From positions 64,321,665 to 64,385,664 of the forward strand of contig NC_065570.1 in the NCBI RefSeq assembly GCF_937616625.2: a stretch of 64,000 bases of DNA. Reading direction: 5' to 3'. The first letter of the stretch is position 1. Every line of letters begins with the position of its first letter. This document shows positions 1 through 10,414 of this stretch, piece by piece. A model generated the notes under the pieces. It saw only the letters and a list, made by a program, of their open reading frames with translations, was not told where the DNA came from and searched no databases. The DNA is from Mercurialis annua. Lineage: Eukaryota > Streptophyta > Magnoliopsida > Malpighiales > Euphorbiaceae. Both the position numbers and the translations under genes were made by a program.

Positions 1-540
1 GGGCTGATTTCAGCATATCCACCAACTTTAGACAGCCATAACTATTTGTACACAACTCCAAATGACTTGGTTTTTGAACCATTGGAAAGCTTGAGATGTC
101 TACTTTATTTCAATGAAGAACAATGATTCATTAGAGATCTCTAAGTATTTCGAAATATCCAATTAATGGAAAAGGGTCAAATCTGCAAACCATCTAATGC
201 AACATGCAATTTGTCAATCTTCAAAACTTCATAGGCTGCACTATAACTCTGAATGTTGTAATTCTTGATGTTTTAGAAATGTTATGATGTATACAATAAT
301 TCATATGAAGAACACTTTCTCATTTGAGGTCTGAAAAAAAAAAAAACAAAACTATCCGTTCATAAATAAGAATCAATTTGGCATATTTTCTTCGTTCTTT
401 TGTAAATTCCTTTGATTCTCGGTTCATAAATTTCTTGCATAAATAACCAACAAAATAACACCTATCCAAGCATAATATCCTCAAAATAATAAATAATGCA
501 AACATTATACTTAGAATAGGTACTATACAAATTAAGCATA

Positions 541-725
541 TCAAGGCATTATCACAGTACACTTGCACAAGAGTGAGTAAAGGGTGTTTCAAGTCACCAA
601 GCAAGAAAGACAATCATTGAATCTCTCAAGGGAAGCCAAGGCTCTATACTCAGCCTAAGAGCTAGAACAAGAGATTGTTGTTTGCTTTTTGGATCTCTAA
701 GAAACCAAAGATCGACCAAGGAAAT
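541..725 (-). pseudogene. Ty1/copia pol relic (RNase H segment)
   Basis: On the minus strand, broken reading frames give copia RNase H signatures in order: a lysine-rich SKKQ-like stretch, then EYRALAS, then GDLKHPLLTLVQVYCDNAL. These match the end of copia reverse transcriptase/RNase H, where EYRA and the YCDN-type motif are typical. Several stop codons and frame changes lie between the motifs, so it is a dead fragment. It breaks off just after YCDNAL. It points away from a second copia fragment on the plus strand at 1446, so the two are separate insertions. Confidence 0.6.
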
Positions 726-744
726 ACCATAACAAAAAATCTAA

Positions 745-1445
745 TTACGTAAGAGCGATTTAGATTTTGACTTATTAATTAAAGTGTGATTTTCTTAACT
801 CTAGACTCAAGAGAGGGAACGTTGAGGCCTTAGGATAGCTTGACCCGAACCTACTTCAATACAAAATCCCGATTACCTAGGATACTTGCGGTATTTGTTA
901 GCGACCTCTAAATGCTTTTTACCTATTGTTTAAAGGGTTAATTGCAAATTTATACACGAACTTTACCCTAATTTGCAATTACAACATAAACTTTGAAACT
1001 TGGCAATGTTAGTGAACAACTTTACACTTTTGGCAAATCGATACACCAAACACGAAAAACACTAACGTGGACATTGTAATATACCGCCATGTGTTGTTGC
1101 ATGATTGGTCGGTGTACCAATTTGCCAAAAAATGAAAGTTGGTTACTGACATTGCCAACTTTCGAAGTTTATATTGTAATTGCAAATTAGGGTAAAATTC
1201 GTGTATGTATTTGCAATTAACCCTTGTTTAAATCCATGTTTGATTAATTGTTGAGTAATTTAGTTTATATTTTTGTTTGCAAAGTAATTAACTCTATTTC
1301 TTTTTACTTATTAAACCTCAAACAAATGCTTTTCTATTGCTAGACGAATTAAGATTTAAACGAAAATCATTCTCGCTTAACCTCTATCCTTGTGGGTTCG
1401 ACCTCGACTTATCGAGTATTACGAGTTGGTAATTTTATCAGTAGC
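745..1445. mobile_element. possible LTR-retrotransposon remnant around a foldback
   Basis: No coding signal is visible. The stretch 1365-1445 (TTGTGGGTTCGACCTCGACT and what follows, ending in a GAGTTGGTAATTTTATCA-type run) resembles the 3' ends of many plant gypsy LTRs. The foldback at 935-1223 splits it. No terminal dinucleotides or target duplication could be fixed, so this is a weak call from resemblance. Confidence 0.25.
935..1223. mobile_element. foldback MITE, 9-bp TSD
   Basis: The element starts GGGTTAATTGCAAAT and ends ATTTGCAATTAACCC. The arms are inverted copies of each other for roughly 75-120 bp, with scattered mismatches. It is flanked by the exact 9-bp direct repeat TTGTTTAAA (926-934 and 1224-1232). 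A 9-bp duplication is characteristic of Mutator-superfamily transposition. It has no coding capacity, so it is a non-autonomous MITE of 289 bp. Confidence 0.85.
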
Positions 1446-1800
1446 ACCATGCTATGGCAGCAGCATCATATGAGTTTACATGGTTAAAAAGTCTGTTGGA
1501 TGATCTTCATTGTTCTTATGTTTCTCCTATGACTCTTTGACAATCAAGCCGCTATGCATATTGCGGCAAACCCGATATTTCATGAAAGGACTAGACATAT
1601 AGAAGTTGATTGTCACTATATTTGTCAATAGATTCAATCGAAGCTTATTTATCTCTCTTTTGTTAACTCGAACAATCAACTTGCAGACGTGTTCACTAAA
1701 GTTACATCTTCTACTCACTTTCATCGTCTCATGGGCAAGTTTGGATCCATCAATCCTTTGGATCCCGCTTGATGGCGAGTATTGAAAGATATTCTCTATA
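1446..1800 (+). pseudogene. Ty1/copia pol 3' end (RNase H) relic
   Basis: Plus-strand frames read AMAAASYEFTWLKSLL, then after a stop and frameshift [27 protein letters not shown] and NNQLADVFTK. This is the canonical order of the C-terminal RNase H region of copia Pol, ending at a FTK-like block and then LMGKFG. At least two in-frame stops and one frameshift disable it. The AT-rich DNA that follows (about 1780-1950, with a CCTATATATG TATA-like string) may be the start of its 3' LTR, but no LTR boundary is certain. Confidence 0.8.
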
Positions 1801-3204
1801 TCTTTTTGATTCTCATGTTTCCTATATTAGCTATATTAGACCGTTGTACATGCTTAATTATAGGCTTAGTTTTTTCTATACATGTCTTAGTCTCCAAGGC
1901 TAAACCTTCCTATATATGTTGTTGTATTCCGTACACAATTGATATAAATATTTTAAAAATTAAATTTTAATACAAAAATTTAAATTTAAATATTATAAAA
2001 TTATTTAATTTTAAGGGTATAAAATAATTAATCAAAACTTAATTAAACTTGCGATTTTATAAAGTTGAGTATTTTTAATATTTGAATTTAATTCGATGAT
2101 GACTTGGGTAACTCAAAACCGAGCTCAGTCCGATTAATATTGGGTTCACTTCAAATACTTTTTACATCAATCTTGAATAGATTACAAATTAACCCACCTT
2201 GGTTACACCCTATCTCAAGCCTATATGTATATGTTACGTAAATAGGCGTTCCATTGACTAAGTATATACTATCAATTAAGTATATTTAATTTCTCAAATA
2301 AATCACCATCGTCAATTTGGTATGATCATGACTGTTATTAATTTATTAGTGTTAAAGTCAACTTGTCCTTAAATCAAGGAACCTGATGAGAATCTCCACA
2401 AAATACCATATAAATTCCTGTCATTCTTGGCTTATGACATTCGAATATTCAATTTCTTTTAATATTGAATTAATTCCTCAATCACAAATTGATATAAAAA
2501 AAAAAAGTATTCATAGTTTTAGCATCTTAATAATAAATAAAATAATTAGTCATCATAATCTTTTCTATTAATATAACTATATACCATCAGTAAAATTTAA
2601 TTTCAAATATTTTTAGGCAAAACATATATTTAGATTCCTGGATTATTATAGTTTTGTAATTTTAATCCCTCCACTGTAATTTGTATAAATTAAATCCTCA
2701 CACTTTTAATTTTGTAGACATTAGTTTCTTTGGTCACAAAAAATATTAAAGATGTCAAGTAAAACTAAAAAAACCGACCGAAGAACTTACTTTCAACAAA
2801 AATAAAAGTGTAAGAACCCAATTTAAATTAAATTACTGTAAAAAAATTAAAAGGTTTATCACTATCATACTAATGGCGTATAGAATACACACATTTTATT
2901 TTCGTGAAGAACCTAATGTTTACGACTCAATTTTGATGAATAAAAATGAAAGAATCCAATTGAAAAACATGTTATAGTATATGGATTCAAATATGCGTTT
3001 TACCTATATTAATGTAATAATGATATCATCAAATGAAACTTTTCCAACTTTTGGAATGAGAGAGTATCTATTTTAACATATTAAACAATATGGATATATT
3101 TCTTAGTTAAAAAAACAATATGGATATATTTCATTAGATAAGATATGATATACAAAAACAAAAGCAATATCAAACAAGAAAATTATAAAACAAAAACAAG
3201 AATC

Positions 3205-3205
<1 letters not shown>
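1801..3205. other. AT-rich intergenic DNA, downstream side of NRT2
   Basis: I see no gene here. The stretch 2622-2740 (starting near GGCAAAACATATATTTAG) looks like one arm of an old foldback element, but its partner arm is not visible. The rest is AT-rich sequence without recognisable coding or RNA features. Confidence 0.4.

Positions 3206-3209
<4 letters not shown>

Positions 3210-3235
<26 letters not shown>
3210..3235. repeat. (TA)n microsatellite
   Basis: Uninterrupted TA dinucleotides, about 13 copies, lying about 40 bp past the NRT2 stop codon, probably in its 3' UTR or just beyond. Confidence 0.9.
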
Positions 3236-3238
<3 letters not shown>

Positions 3239-3273
3239 TTATAGTAACAAAGAAACCATTAATTTTTCATTCC

Positions 3274-5639
3274 TCAAACACGGGACGGTGTTGTATCTGG
3301 AGTTGGTGCAGAGGCAACTTTCCGGCCACGTTCCGATCGGCTATTCTCAGCAAATTTAAGACTACCTTGATGCATACCCTTTTGCTTCTCTTCTTCATTC
3401 CATTCAGCTTCGTAATAATGTTCTTCAGTTGCTCTTTTAGCATCATTAGACGCCGGCAAGAACATTCCACCCCATTGTGGGAAGTAGACGAGTGTCACCG
3501 GCATAGTACAAGCAACAATCATAATGCCCATTAGAGATAAACCTGTTGACGTTGAGTATCTTGTGCTTGAAAAAAATATTAGTTGAGTTAATCCCGAACC
3601 GAAGTTTCCACCGGCTCCAGTCAATCCCGAGATGATTCCGAGTGATCGTCTAGAAATGAACGGAATTATTCCGAACGTTGCTCCACAGGCTGCTTGTGCT
3701 CCGAGAGAGAAGAGAATCATTGTTAATACAGCAATCGGAAGTGTGTTTGCTCGACCAAGCCAGATACAAAATGCTCCTCCTAGGGTTTGAAGTATCCATA
3801 GAACCCATAATCTTCCTCTCATGCCGAAGTATTTGGCTGCATAATCGGAGGCGAATCCTCCGAATGGACGAGCGACAAGGTTTGCCATACCGAATGTTGC
3901 AGCAATTATTCCAGCTGTGTGAAGCTTCAGATTGAACCTGTAGTTAATTCCATACATATGTTACTATGTTAGTAAAAGTTCATAGTAAGACGAAATTTAC
4001 TACAAGATTTGGGGATAATAATTTTATGGTTACTAAACTATAAGTCTTTTCAAAACGGCTATCATTGCTTTATTTGTTATATTTTGATAAATTAATTTTT
4101 ATTTTACATCAAGAGGTTAGTATAACAATTAAGAGCAAAAAATACTTATGTAATAACGGAAATTTATGTGCTTATTCAATGTGTCAGTATTCACTTGTCA
4201 CATAAACTACTTAATTAATTTTAGCCGGAATTTAACTACTTCTTGTTTAAGAAAAAAATGAAATTTTAATTAGTAAAATATAGTAACAAATAAAACAACA
4301 GATTTCGTTATGTGAAATGTCTATAGTTCAGTAATTATAAAAAAATTTATTTCAAAGATTTGCATTATTAGTACTCTCTCCAAGTAAATAATCAGAGCGG
4401 TACCAAATTTTTGCCATATATTTTAATTTGGTACCGAAACTTTAATTCGTACTAAAATAGTACAAATTTTAACTATACTTTACTTACGTAGGTTGTAACT
4501 CATCACTTTCTTATTATATTTGGCAATCAAATAAAATATATTTTTAAAATATAATCTTATGTTGGTCGCTATGTAAGTTTTCTCTTTATACGCATATTGT
4601 TAAAAAGAACATAAAAATAATTACCTGTCATAAAAATATTCTGCAATAACATTGTCTGTGGTGAGTTCAACTCCCATGGAGTAGCCATAGAGAAGGACAA
4701 AGATCCAAGTTCTGTAATTTGTGACAGCATACCACATAATCTGAACAAATTACAAAAAAAACAACCTTGTTATTACTTGATTAATTTTACTTAATTATGT
4801 ATCACAAGAAGAGATGAATCCAAAATTACCTTGGAAAACTGATCCTTAGCAACCTCGCCCTTCTTTTGTAGGGCACTAAGGTTACCATCAGGCAAATCTT
4901 GCCCTAAAGTCAATACCAAAATTCCCATTATAATATGAAGACAGCCGGGAACGAAAAATGCAATCCTCCATGCAGTAAACGGGGTCGCACCAATTCTCTG
5001 TATAATATCATAAACCAACGGCATAATCAACTGAGTAGCACCACCGCCCATGTTCCCCCATCCCGCTGCGGTTCCGTTAACGGTACCGATGATCTTGCCG
5101 TTGAACATAGTACTCATCCAATACTGGCAAGAAACAAAAGTTGCGAGAGAAAATCCGATCATGAATCGAACGGCTAAGTATCCTCCAGCGGAGGATACAA
5201 ACGACATGCAAAACACAGTCGGAGCAGATAACATAATCAGAAAAGCACAACCGTATCTCGGTCCGAGTAAGTCACAAATTGCACCCATAGCTAGCCTGGA
5301 AAAGATACTGCCGGAAACAGAAGCAACTCCGGCATTTCCGATATCGGCTTTGCTCAGATCAAGATTGTCGCGAATGATCGGAACAAGCGGAGCAGCAGCA
5401 AAAGTAGAAACAAAAGTAGTGCAAAAAGAAATCCAAGAAAGATGAAAAGTTCTCATGTGAGGGTTAGCAAAAGAAAAAAGCTTGAAAACTTTAGCTTTAT
5501 GCTCAGAATCAACTGGTAGATCAAATTTTGCAGTGTTGTCAGATGGAACAATGGGTGAAGCAACAGAAAATGCAAAAGTTTGCTCTCTCCCGGTAACTCC
5601 ATGCATGGAACTTCCCGGAGATCCCTCAATATCTCCCAT
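3274..5639 (-). CDS. NRT2: high-affinity nitrate transporter NRT2 (three exons)
   Basis: Proton-coupled high-affinity nitrate uptake at the plasma membrane (MFS, nitrate/nitrite porter family). Exons are 5639-4830 (810 nt), 4740-4625 (116 nt) and 3937-3274 (664 nt); both introns (89 and 687 bp) are GT-AG. The join is exactly in frame, giving 529 residues plus stop, close to the roughly 530 usual for NRT2.1-type proteins. Visible motifs: the MFS loop [12 protein letters not shown] (about residues 119-130), the NNP signature [10 protein letters not shown] (about 191-200), and the second signature [16 protein letters not shown] in exon 3. The N terminus [20 protein letters not shown] and the C-terminal tail rich in Ser, Arg and Pro ([11 protein letters not shown]) resemble dicot NRT2.1/2.2. 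NRT2 proteins of this group usually need the partner NAR2/NRT3.1, which is not in the window. No stops or frameshifts were found. The exact paralogue number cannot be told. Confidence 0.96.
4398..4436. repeat. small inverted repeat in NRT2 intron 2
   Basis: CGGTACCAAATT and AATTTGGTACCG form perfect 12-bp arms around a 15-nt loop inside the 687-bp second intron. It could be a relic of a tiny foldback insertion. No target duplication was identified. Confidence 0.6.
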
Positions 5640-5732
5640 TTTCGATCTTTCTTGCTGAAAAAGGAAGAAGAATTAAAAAGAAGCTAATTTTGATTGATAT
5701 TGATGTAGAAATTAAGGCAATGAACAGGGTAT

Positions 5733-5740
5733 TTATATAA
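5733..5740 (-). promoter_or_regulatory. probable TATA box of NRT2
   Basis: Read on the minus strand, TTATATAAATACCC lies about 95 bp upstream of the NRT2 start codon. That would give a leader of about 60-65 nt. Position and sequence fit a plant core promoter. I did not identify nitrate-response elements with confidence. Confidence 0.6.
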
Positions 5741-5749
5741 TATCATGAA

Positions 5750-7980
5750 GATTCAAGAGTTGACATTTCTTGATTTATGAATTTAATTGCTGGTTGAAGC
5801 TGGAAGGGGCAAACGAGATTCCATTGGTAGATACAGTTTAAAGAAAGAATAAAAACAGAATCTGTTCGGCTCATCAAGCAATTTGATGGGTAAAAGTCTC
5901 ATGGTATATACCAAAGGATACGTGATGGGGAAATCATGCAACTTGGTTGAAGTTTTCACGAATGCTATCGTTTAAATTAATAGTAATCAACTTACAACTC
6001 CCCGGAACAAGCCCTATCAAAACCGGTTGGCGGATCGTGTTTGTGTTGCGTCGATTATAATAATTATAAACATGGTTCATTTATTAATTATGTCAACACA
6101 AATACAACACGAAAATTAAATAAGCTATGCATATCAACTCGTATAATTTATCGATTATGAATTATATAACATGACTCATTTAATTTAATTTATTATAAAT
6201 AGATCGTATATAAATCATATCAATATGGTACATTTATCTTCTTTATTTAAATTGATGGAATATGAAAACACTAATATGATATGACACGAGATGACATATT
6301 TTAAGTCATGTCCTAAACAGATCGACTTGTTTATGTTACATATATGTTTAATTTCAGCAATAATCTATTATTTCTCATAGTCTTAGTTTTAATTGTGCCT
6401 AAACTTCTGAATACTAGAATGTTTTTGCGGTTTTAATATAAGTGCAAATTCATAAAAAAAAAATTTATCTATTATTACTCGTTTTAAGTGAGACGTGTTT
6501 GCGTATTATGAAACATTTTGACACCCATAATTAAAGCTATTCATGAGTAAGGGAAATTCTTTCTTTGTTGATAAATTATAATTTCTTTAAAAAATATAAC
6601 ATAAAACATATTTCATTTTTAAATTCTGTTGTTATGATAAAAAAAATTACTCTTTAAGTTTTACTAAAAGATTATATACCAAAAGATCATGATTGGGACA
6701 TTGAATTATCAAATAAAATTGCAAATATAGAATAACATATCAACTATGTTCAATGGTGGAATTTAGATTCCGACTCAGGGAAGTCGGAATTTTATTGTTC
6801 GATTATTTAAGAAAATGTCAATGTACCATTCGAATATTTTTTAATTTTTTTTTAAAACGACTTACAGTTGAGTTAATTTAAAAACAAATATTAAGACGTA
6901 GTCTATCCTAATTAAGGTCCCCTCGTACTTTCTATTTCTTTTTTTTTATTTTGTCCCTTCACGTTTTTATTTTTTAAGATCCCTATATTTTTGAAAACAG
7001 TTTTATAAAGTCGTCCTATTTTTGTGTTTTCAAAAACGGTTTTATTCGATCCTTGAAAAATGCATCACACTTTCAAACGTTTATTAAAACAAAAACTTTA
7101 TAAAATTATTCTTAAAAATATAAGAACTAAATAGAAAAACTATTAAAGATGAAGTTAATAAAAAATCAATATATACTAGTATCTTAGGATAGGTTTTGTC
7201 AAATATCAAAACAAACGATATATCATTTAACAATTTAAAAAAGTAGTTAATAAAACAATATATTTAATCTAAATTTTTCAAATAATGGTGAAATGGTAAA
7301 AACAAAAAAATTAAAACTACTAAAATAATGAAAACATAAGAGACTATTTTTTAATTTTAATCTTGAAAATCTAACACCGTCTTATTAACAATTGCAGCCA
7401 GCTCTACAATTTTTAATAAGTTTAACTTGAAAAAACCGGGGGAACGACAAGGGAGTGTTTCACCGGTCCTTCCCACCTCACCAACAAAGAAGTCGGCCGA
7501 TCCTTCTTAATTTTTCTGGTTCCGCCCCTAATTATTATACACTATTTTAGAAATATAAATATATATATATATATATATATATTCAAAAAAATAATTCAAA
7601 CAGTTTTATCCAATTATTTAATATTTTTAGTCAATTGTATATTAACAAATCAATTCAAGGTAACAAATATCAGTACATGTTACATACTATTAACCTTGCT
7701 GCATGTTTTTCTCTTTGCATTTTTTTGAAACATATTTCTCTCTCTACATAAATAGTCTTTTTGGTGGGGATTCTTAATTTTCTTGAAATTAGCATCTAGT
7801 GGGCCATATTTTTTATTTTTTGCTTACATCAATCTGGCCGTATACTTGATAGTACTTCTCCAAACTTTATATGAGTATAGCAAAAAGGCTTACGTCAATT
7901 ATGCAATTATATTCAACATTGATGATCTATTCTTAAAACAATTTCTTTTCTCTTAAGGGCTTAACATGTTAAAATATTAT
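5750..7980. other. intergenic, upstream of NRT2; no gene seen
   Basis: AT-rich DNA with no coding signal. A (AT)n run lies at 7558-7582. The stretch 6898-7195 has weakly matching inverted ends (CTATCCTAA near 6902 and TTAGGATAG near 7186) and may be an old foldback. The string GGTTCCGCCCCTA near 7519 resembles the end of a common plant hAT-like element, but no other end is visible. Confidence 0.35.
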
Positions 7981-7988
7981 GTTGGTAG

Positions 7989-8962
7989 TAAAGGTGTGCA
8001 CGGATGCTGAATATTTATTTTAATGAAAATTGCATGAATTTGTTAAATATTTAAGGTTTAATTACTTAAAAATCATCCATCTTATAATTTTTTTTCATTT
8101 ATACCATGACTTAAAAAATATTTCAATTGTACCCTATTTTTGATTTTTATGTTTCATCTCTACCCTAATGAGTTGAATTGACCTATTTTCTTTTAAAAGA
8201 GAGTTTAAATTAGTCCTTTATTTTAACCTATATTCTAATAAAACGTTAATATTAATCATTTATGTATCTTATTTTCAATATTTTCATCCTTAAATTAATT
8301 AAATTATCAAAAAATTTAATTTTGGAGGTACAAATGAAACATAAAAATCAAAAATAGGGTACAATTGAAAATTTTCCTAGGTCATGGTATAAATGAAAAA
8401 AAGTTATAAAGTGGGTGATTTTTAAGTAATTAGGCCAATATTTAATAAATATTAAAAGTATTTTTTTTAAATTGATATGAACAATTTATATATTTATTAT
8501 TTTCTATCATTAACCAAATTACATAGTGTTAACAAAAATTATATAGTTTTAGACTTGAGAATAGATAAAAGTACCCTTATTAAATAATTAAAATTTAATA
8601 TCGAACGATAATATACATGATGTGCTTTTTTATTTTATTGATGATTATTTATTTGTAATAGTTGAAAATATAAAATAAATGAATGAATGAGTAGCTAATT
8701 AATTTTAAAAGTCAAAATAATATATTATAATATAGTAAAGATCATATTTTAAATAAAACATTATCTGTGATTCTAGTGATATCCGTACCGAACCATCAGG
8801 ACCGAATCTCTGTACTGAACTATACAGAAAAATAAAATCTCCAAACTGAACCAACCGATTATTGGTACGGATCCGGAAATCCAATTTTTGATATTCCCGA
8901 TTTTTGGTTTGGTTTTGGAGATTTGTCAATTTCCAGATTTCCCCTAACCATGGTCACCCCTA
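7989..8962. mobile_element. hAT-type non-autonomous element, 8-bp TSD
   Basis: The left end is TAAAGGTGTGCAC and the right end is CATGGTCACCCCTA, which is the TAGGGGTG-type terminus of many plant hAT elements. The exact 8-bp direct repeat GTTGGTAG flanks it (7981-7988 and 8963-8970), the hAT target-duplication length. The right part contains degenerate ACCGAA-type repeats typical of these elements. There is no coding capacity. A younger 382-bp foldback (8055-8436) is nested inside. The left terminus has diverged from the right one. Confidence 0.8.
8055..8436. mobile_element. foldback MITE, 9-bp TSD, nested in a hAT-type element
   Basis: Long inverted arms: GGTTTAATTACTTAAAAATC at the left and the matching complement ending AAGTAATTAGGCC at the right, continuing for more than 100 bp on each side. 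It is flanked by the exact 9-bp repeat AATATTTAA (8046-8054 and 8437-8445). It is Mutator-like by its duplication length and non-coding. Confidence 0.9.
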
Positions 8963-9837
8963 GTTGGTAGTTACATAAATAGCACAAATATCTTTCAACA
9001 ATATTTTTATAGATTGCAAGTCCACCAATAAGTACATGATTGATATAAACTCAAAAACAAGAAGCTATTAATAAAAATACTCTTCATGTCACTTCTTTCG
9101 GGTATTAAATCTTTTGGGTCATCAAAATTTTTATTTATCACAAAATGGATACCCTAAATTTTTTTGCCGAAGTTTTCATTTTATTTCATTCACTACTAGA
9201 AAACAGGGCATTAGCGACGAATTATTCCATCGTTAATGCCCTATAATCTGTCGCAAAACACGGCTTACGACGGATTAGTCCGTCGCAACATAATTGGTCG
9301 CAAAACACGGTTTACGATAGATTAGTCCGTCGCCAATTAAGCGACAGAATTTTCGTCGCCAAATTTTTCTAATCTGTTGCAGAAAGTCAACCACGGAGAC
9401 AAAAATGGAGACGGTATTTATGACGGAAAGATTCATCGCTAAATGTGCCATTTTTGTCTCAAGTTAGGCACAATAACGAAAGATTATCCGTCGCTAATTA
9501 ATAAATTTGGCGATGGCTATATCCATCGCTAAATGTGCCAGTTTTGTCTCAGGACAGGCACTTTTTTCAACGAAAAATCCGTCCCTTATGCAATAAATTT
9601 CGTCGCTATTTGACAGATTTTTTGGCAGCATTTTGCCGTTTTTTCGTTATTTTTTTAGTTTTTTCCTGTCGTTTTAAACCTGTTAAATCCAGTAATTGAA
9701 ATTCATTTATAAATCACAATTAATTGAAACTAAACACTAAATGTGTGTATAAATAAATATCAAAGTATACATATAACGTCTAAAAGGAAAAAAACAGAAA
9801 CTGTTTGTAAACAAATCAAACACGACACGACAAAACT

Positions 9838-10258
9838 GTAGCGTCGTCATCGTCTGGTTGGGGTGGGGGAAACTGTGGCCGATACTCTGCATGAAGGTTT
9901 GGCATCATCTTTGCGAGCTCCGCACGGATAAGATGGGCCATCCGCTACTCGTTGCTCGCCTGCTGCTGACGTTGTTGCTTGGTCAGCCGCTCCTCAACCT
10001 GCTGCAGGCCCTCCTGGATGCCGGTCAGCACACGACGCTCAACCTACTCGTCTGCCTGTTGTGACCTAAAAGAGCAGCCTCGCTGCGCCCTGCTACTCTT
10101 GGCTGCATACTTGCTGGTTGCAGAAGTCAGGTCGTACATGCGGTGCTTCTTGTTGATGCCCTCGATGTCCAAAAACACATGGGTCTCGTCCACATCCGCT
10201 GGACTCGAAGAGCTATTCTCTCCGGTCGGAGACTGTGTCGTGGCAACAAGCCTCTAAC
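9838..10258 (-). pseudogene. Transposase_24-like (Ptta/En-Spm) last exon, degenerate
   Basis: The minus-strand translation includes THVFLDIEGINKKHRMYDL, then a Gln/Glu-rich coiled stretch (EGLQQVEERLTKQQRQQQA) and a proline-rich end (PQFPPPQPDDDD). This is the layout of the C-terminal part of plant Ptta/En-Spm family proteins found in CACTA elements. At least three in-frame stops are present. It would be the 3' end of the same gene whose upstream exons lie at 13700-14692, now separated by the solo LTR. Confidence 0.6.
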
Positions 10259-10414
10259 CAATGGCGTCCTACAAAAAAGTTAAAATAACATATTAGTTTA
10301 GTTTTATAACAACTAAAAATGCATAAAATATTAAAAGTAATTCTAATTTTTAACAAAATTTCGGCAGCATTTCTTCTATAATATGAGCATCACCCATTTT
10401 TCAGGGAAGTCCTA

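Noticed and set aside
3267..5445. Plus-strand frames opposite NRT2
   Set aside because: They are antisense shadows of the NRT2 exons and have no independent support.
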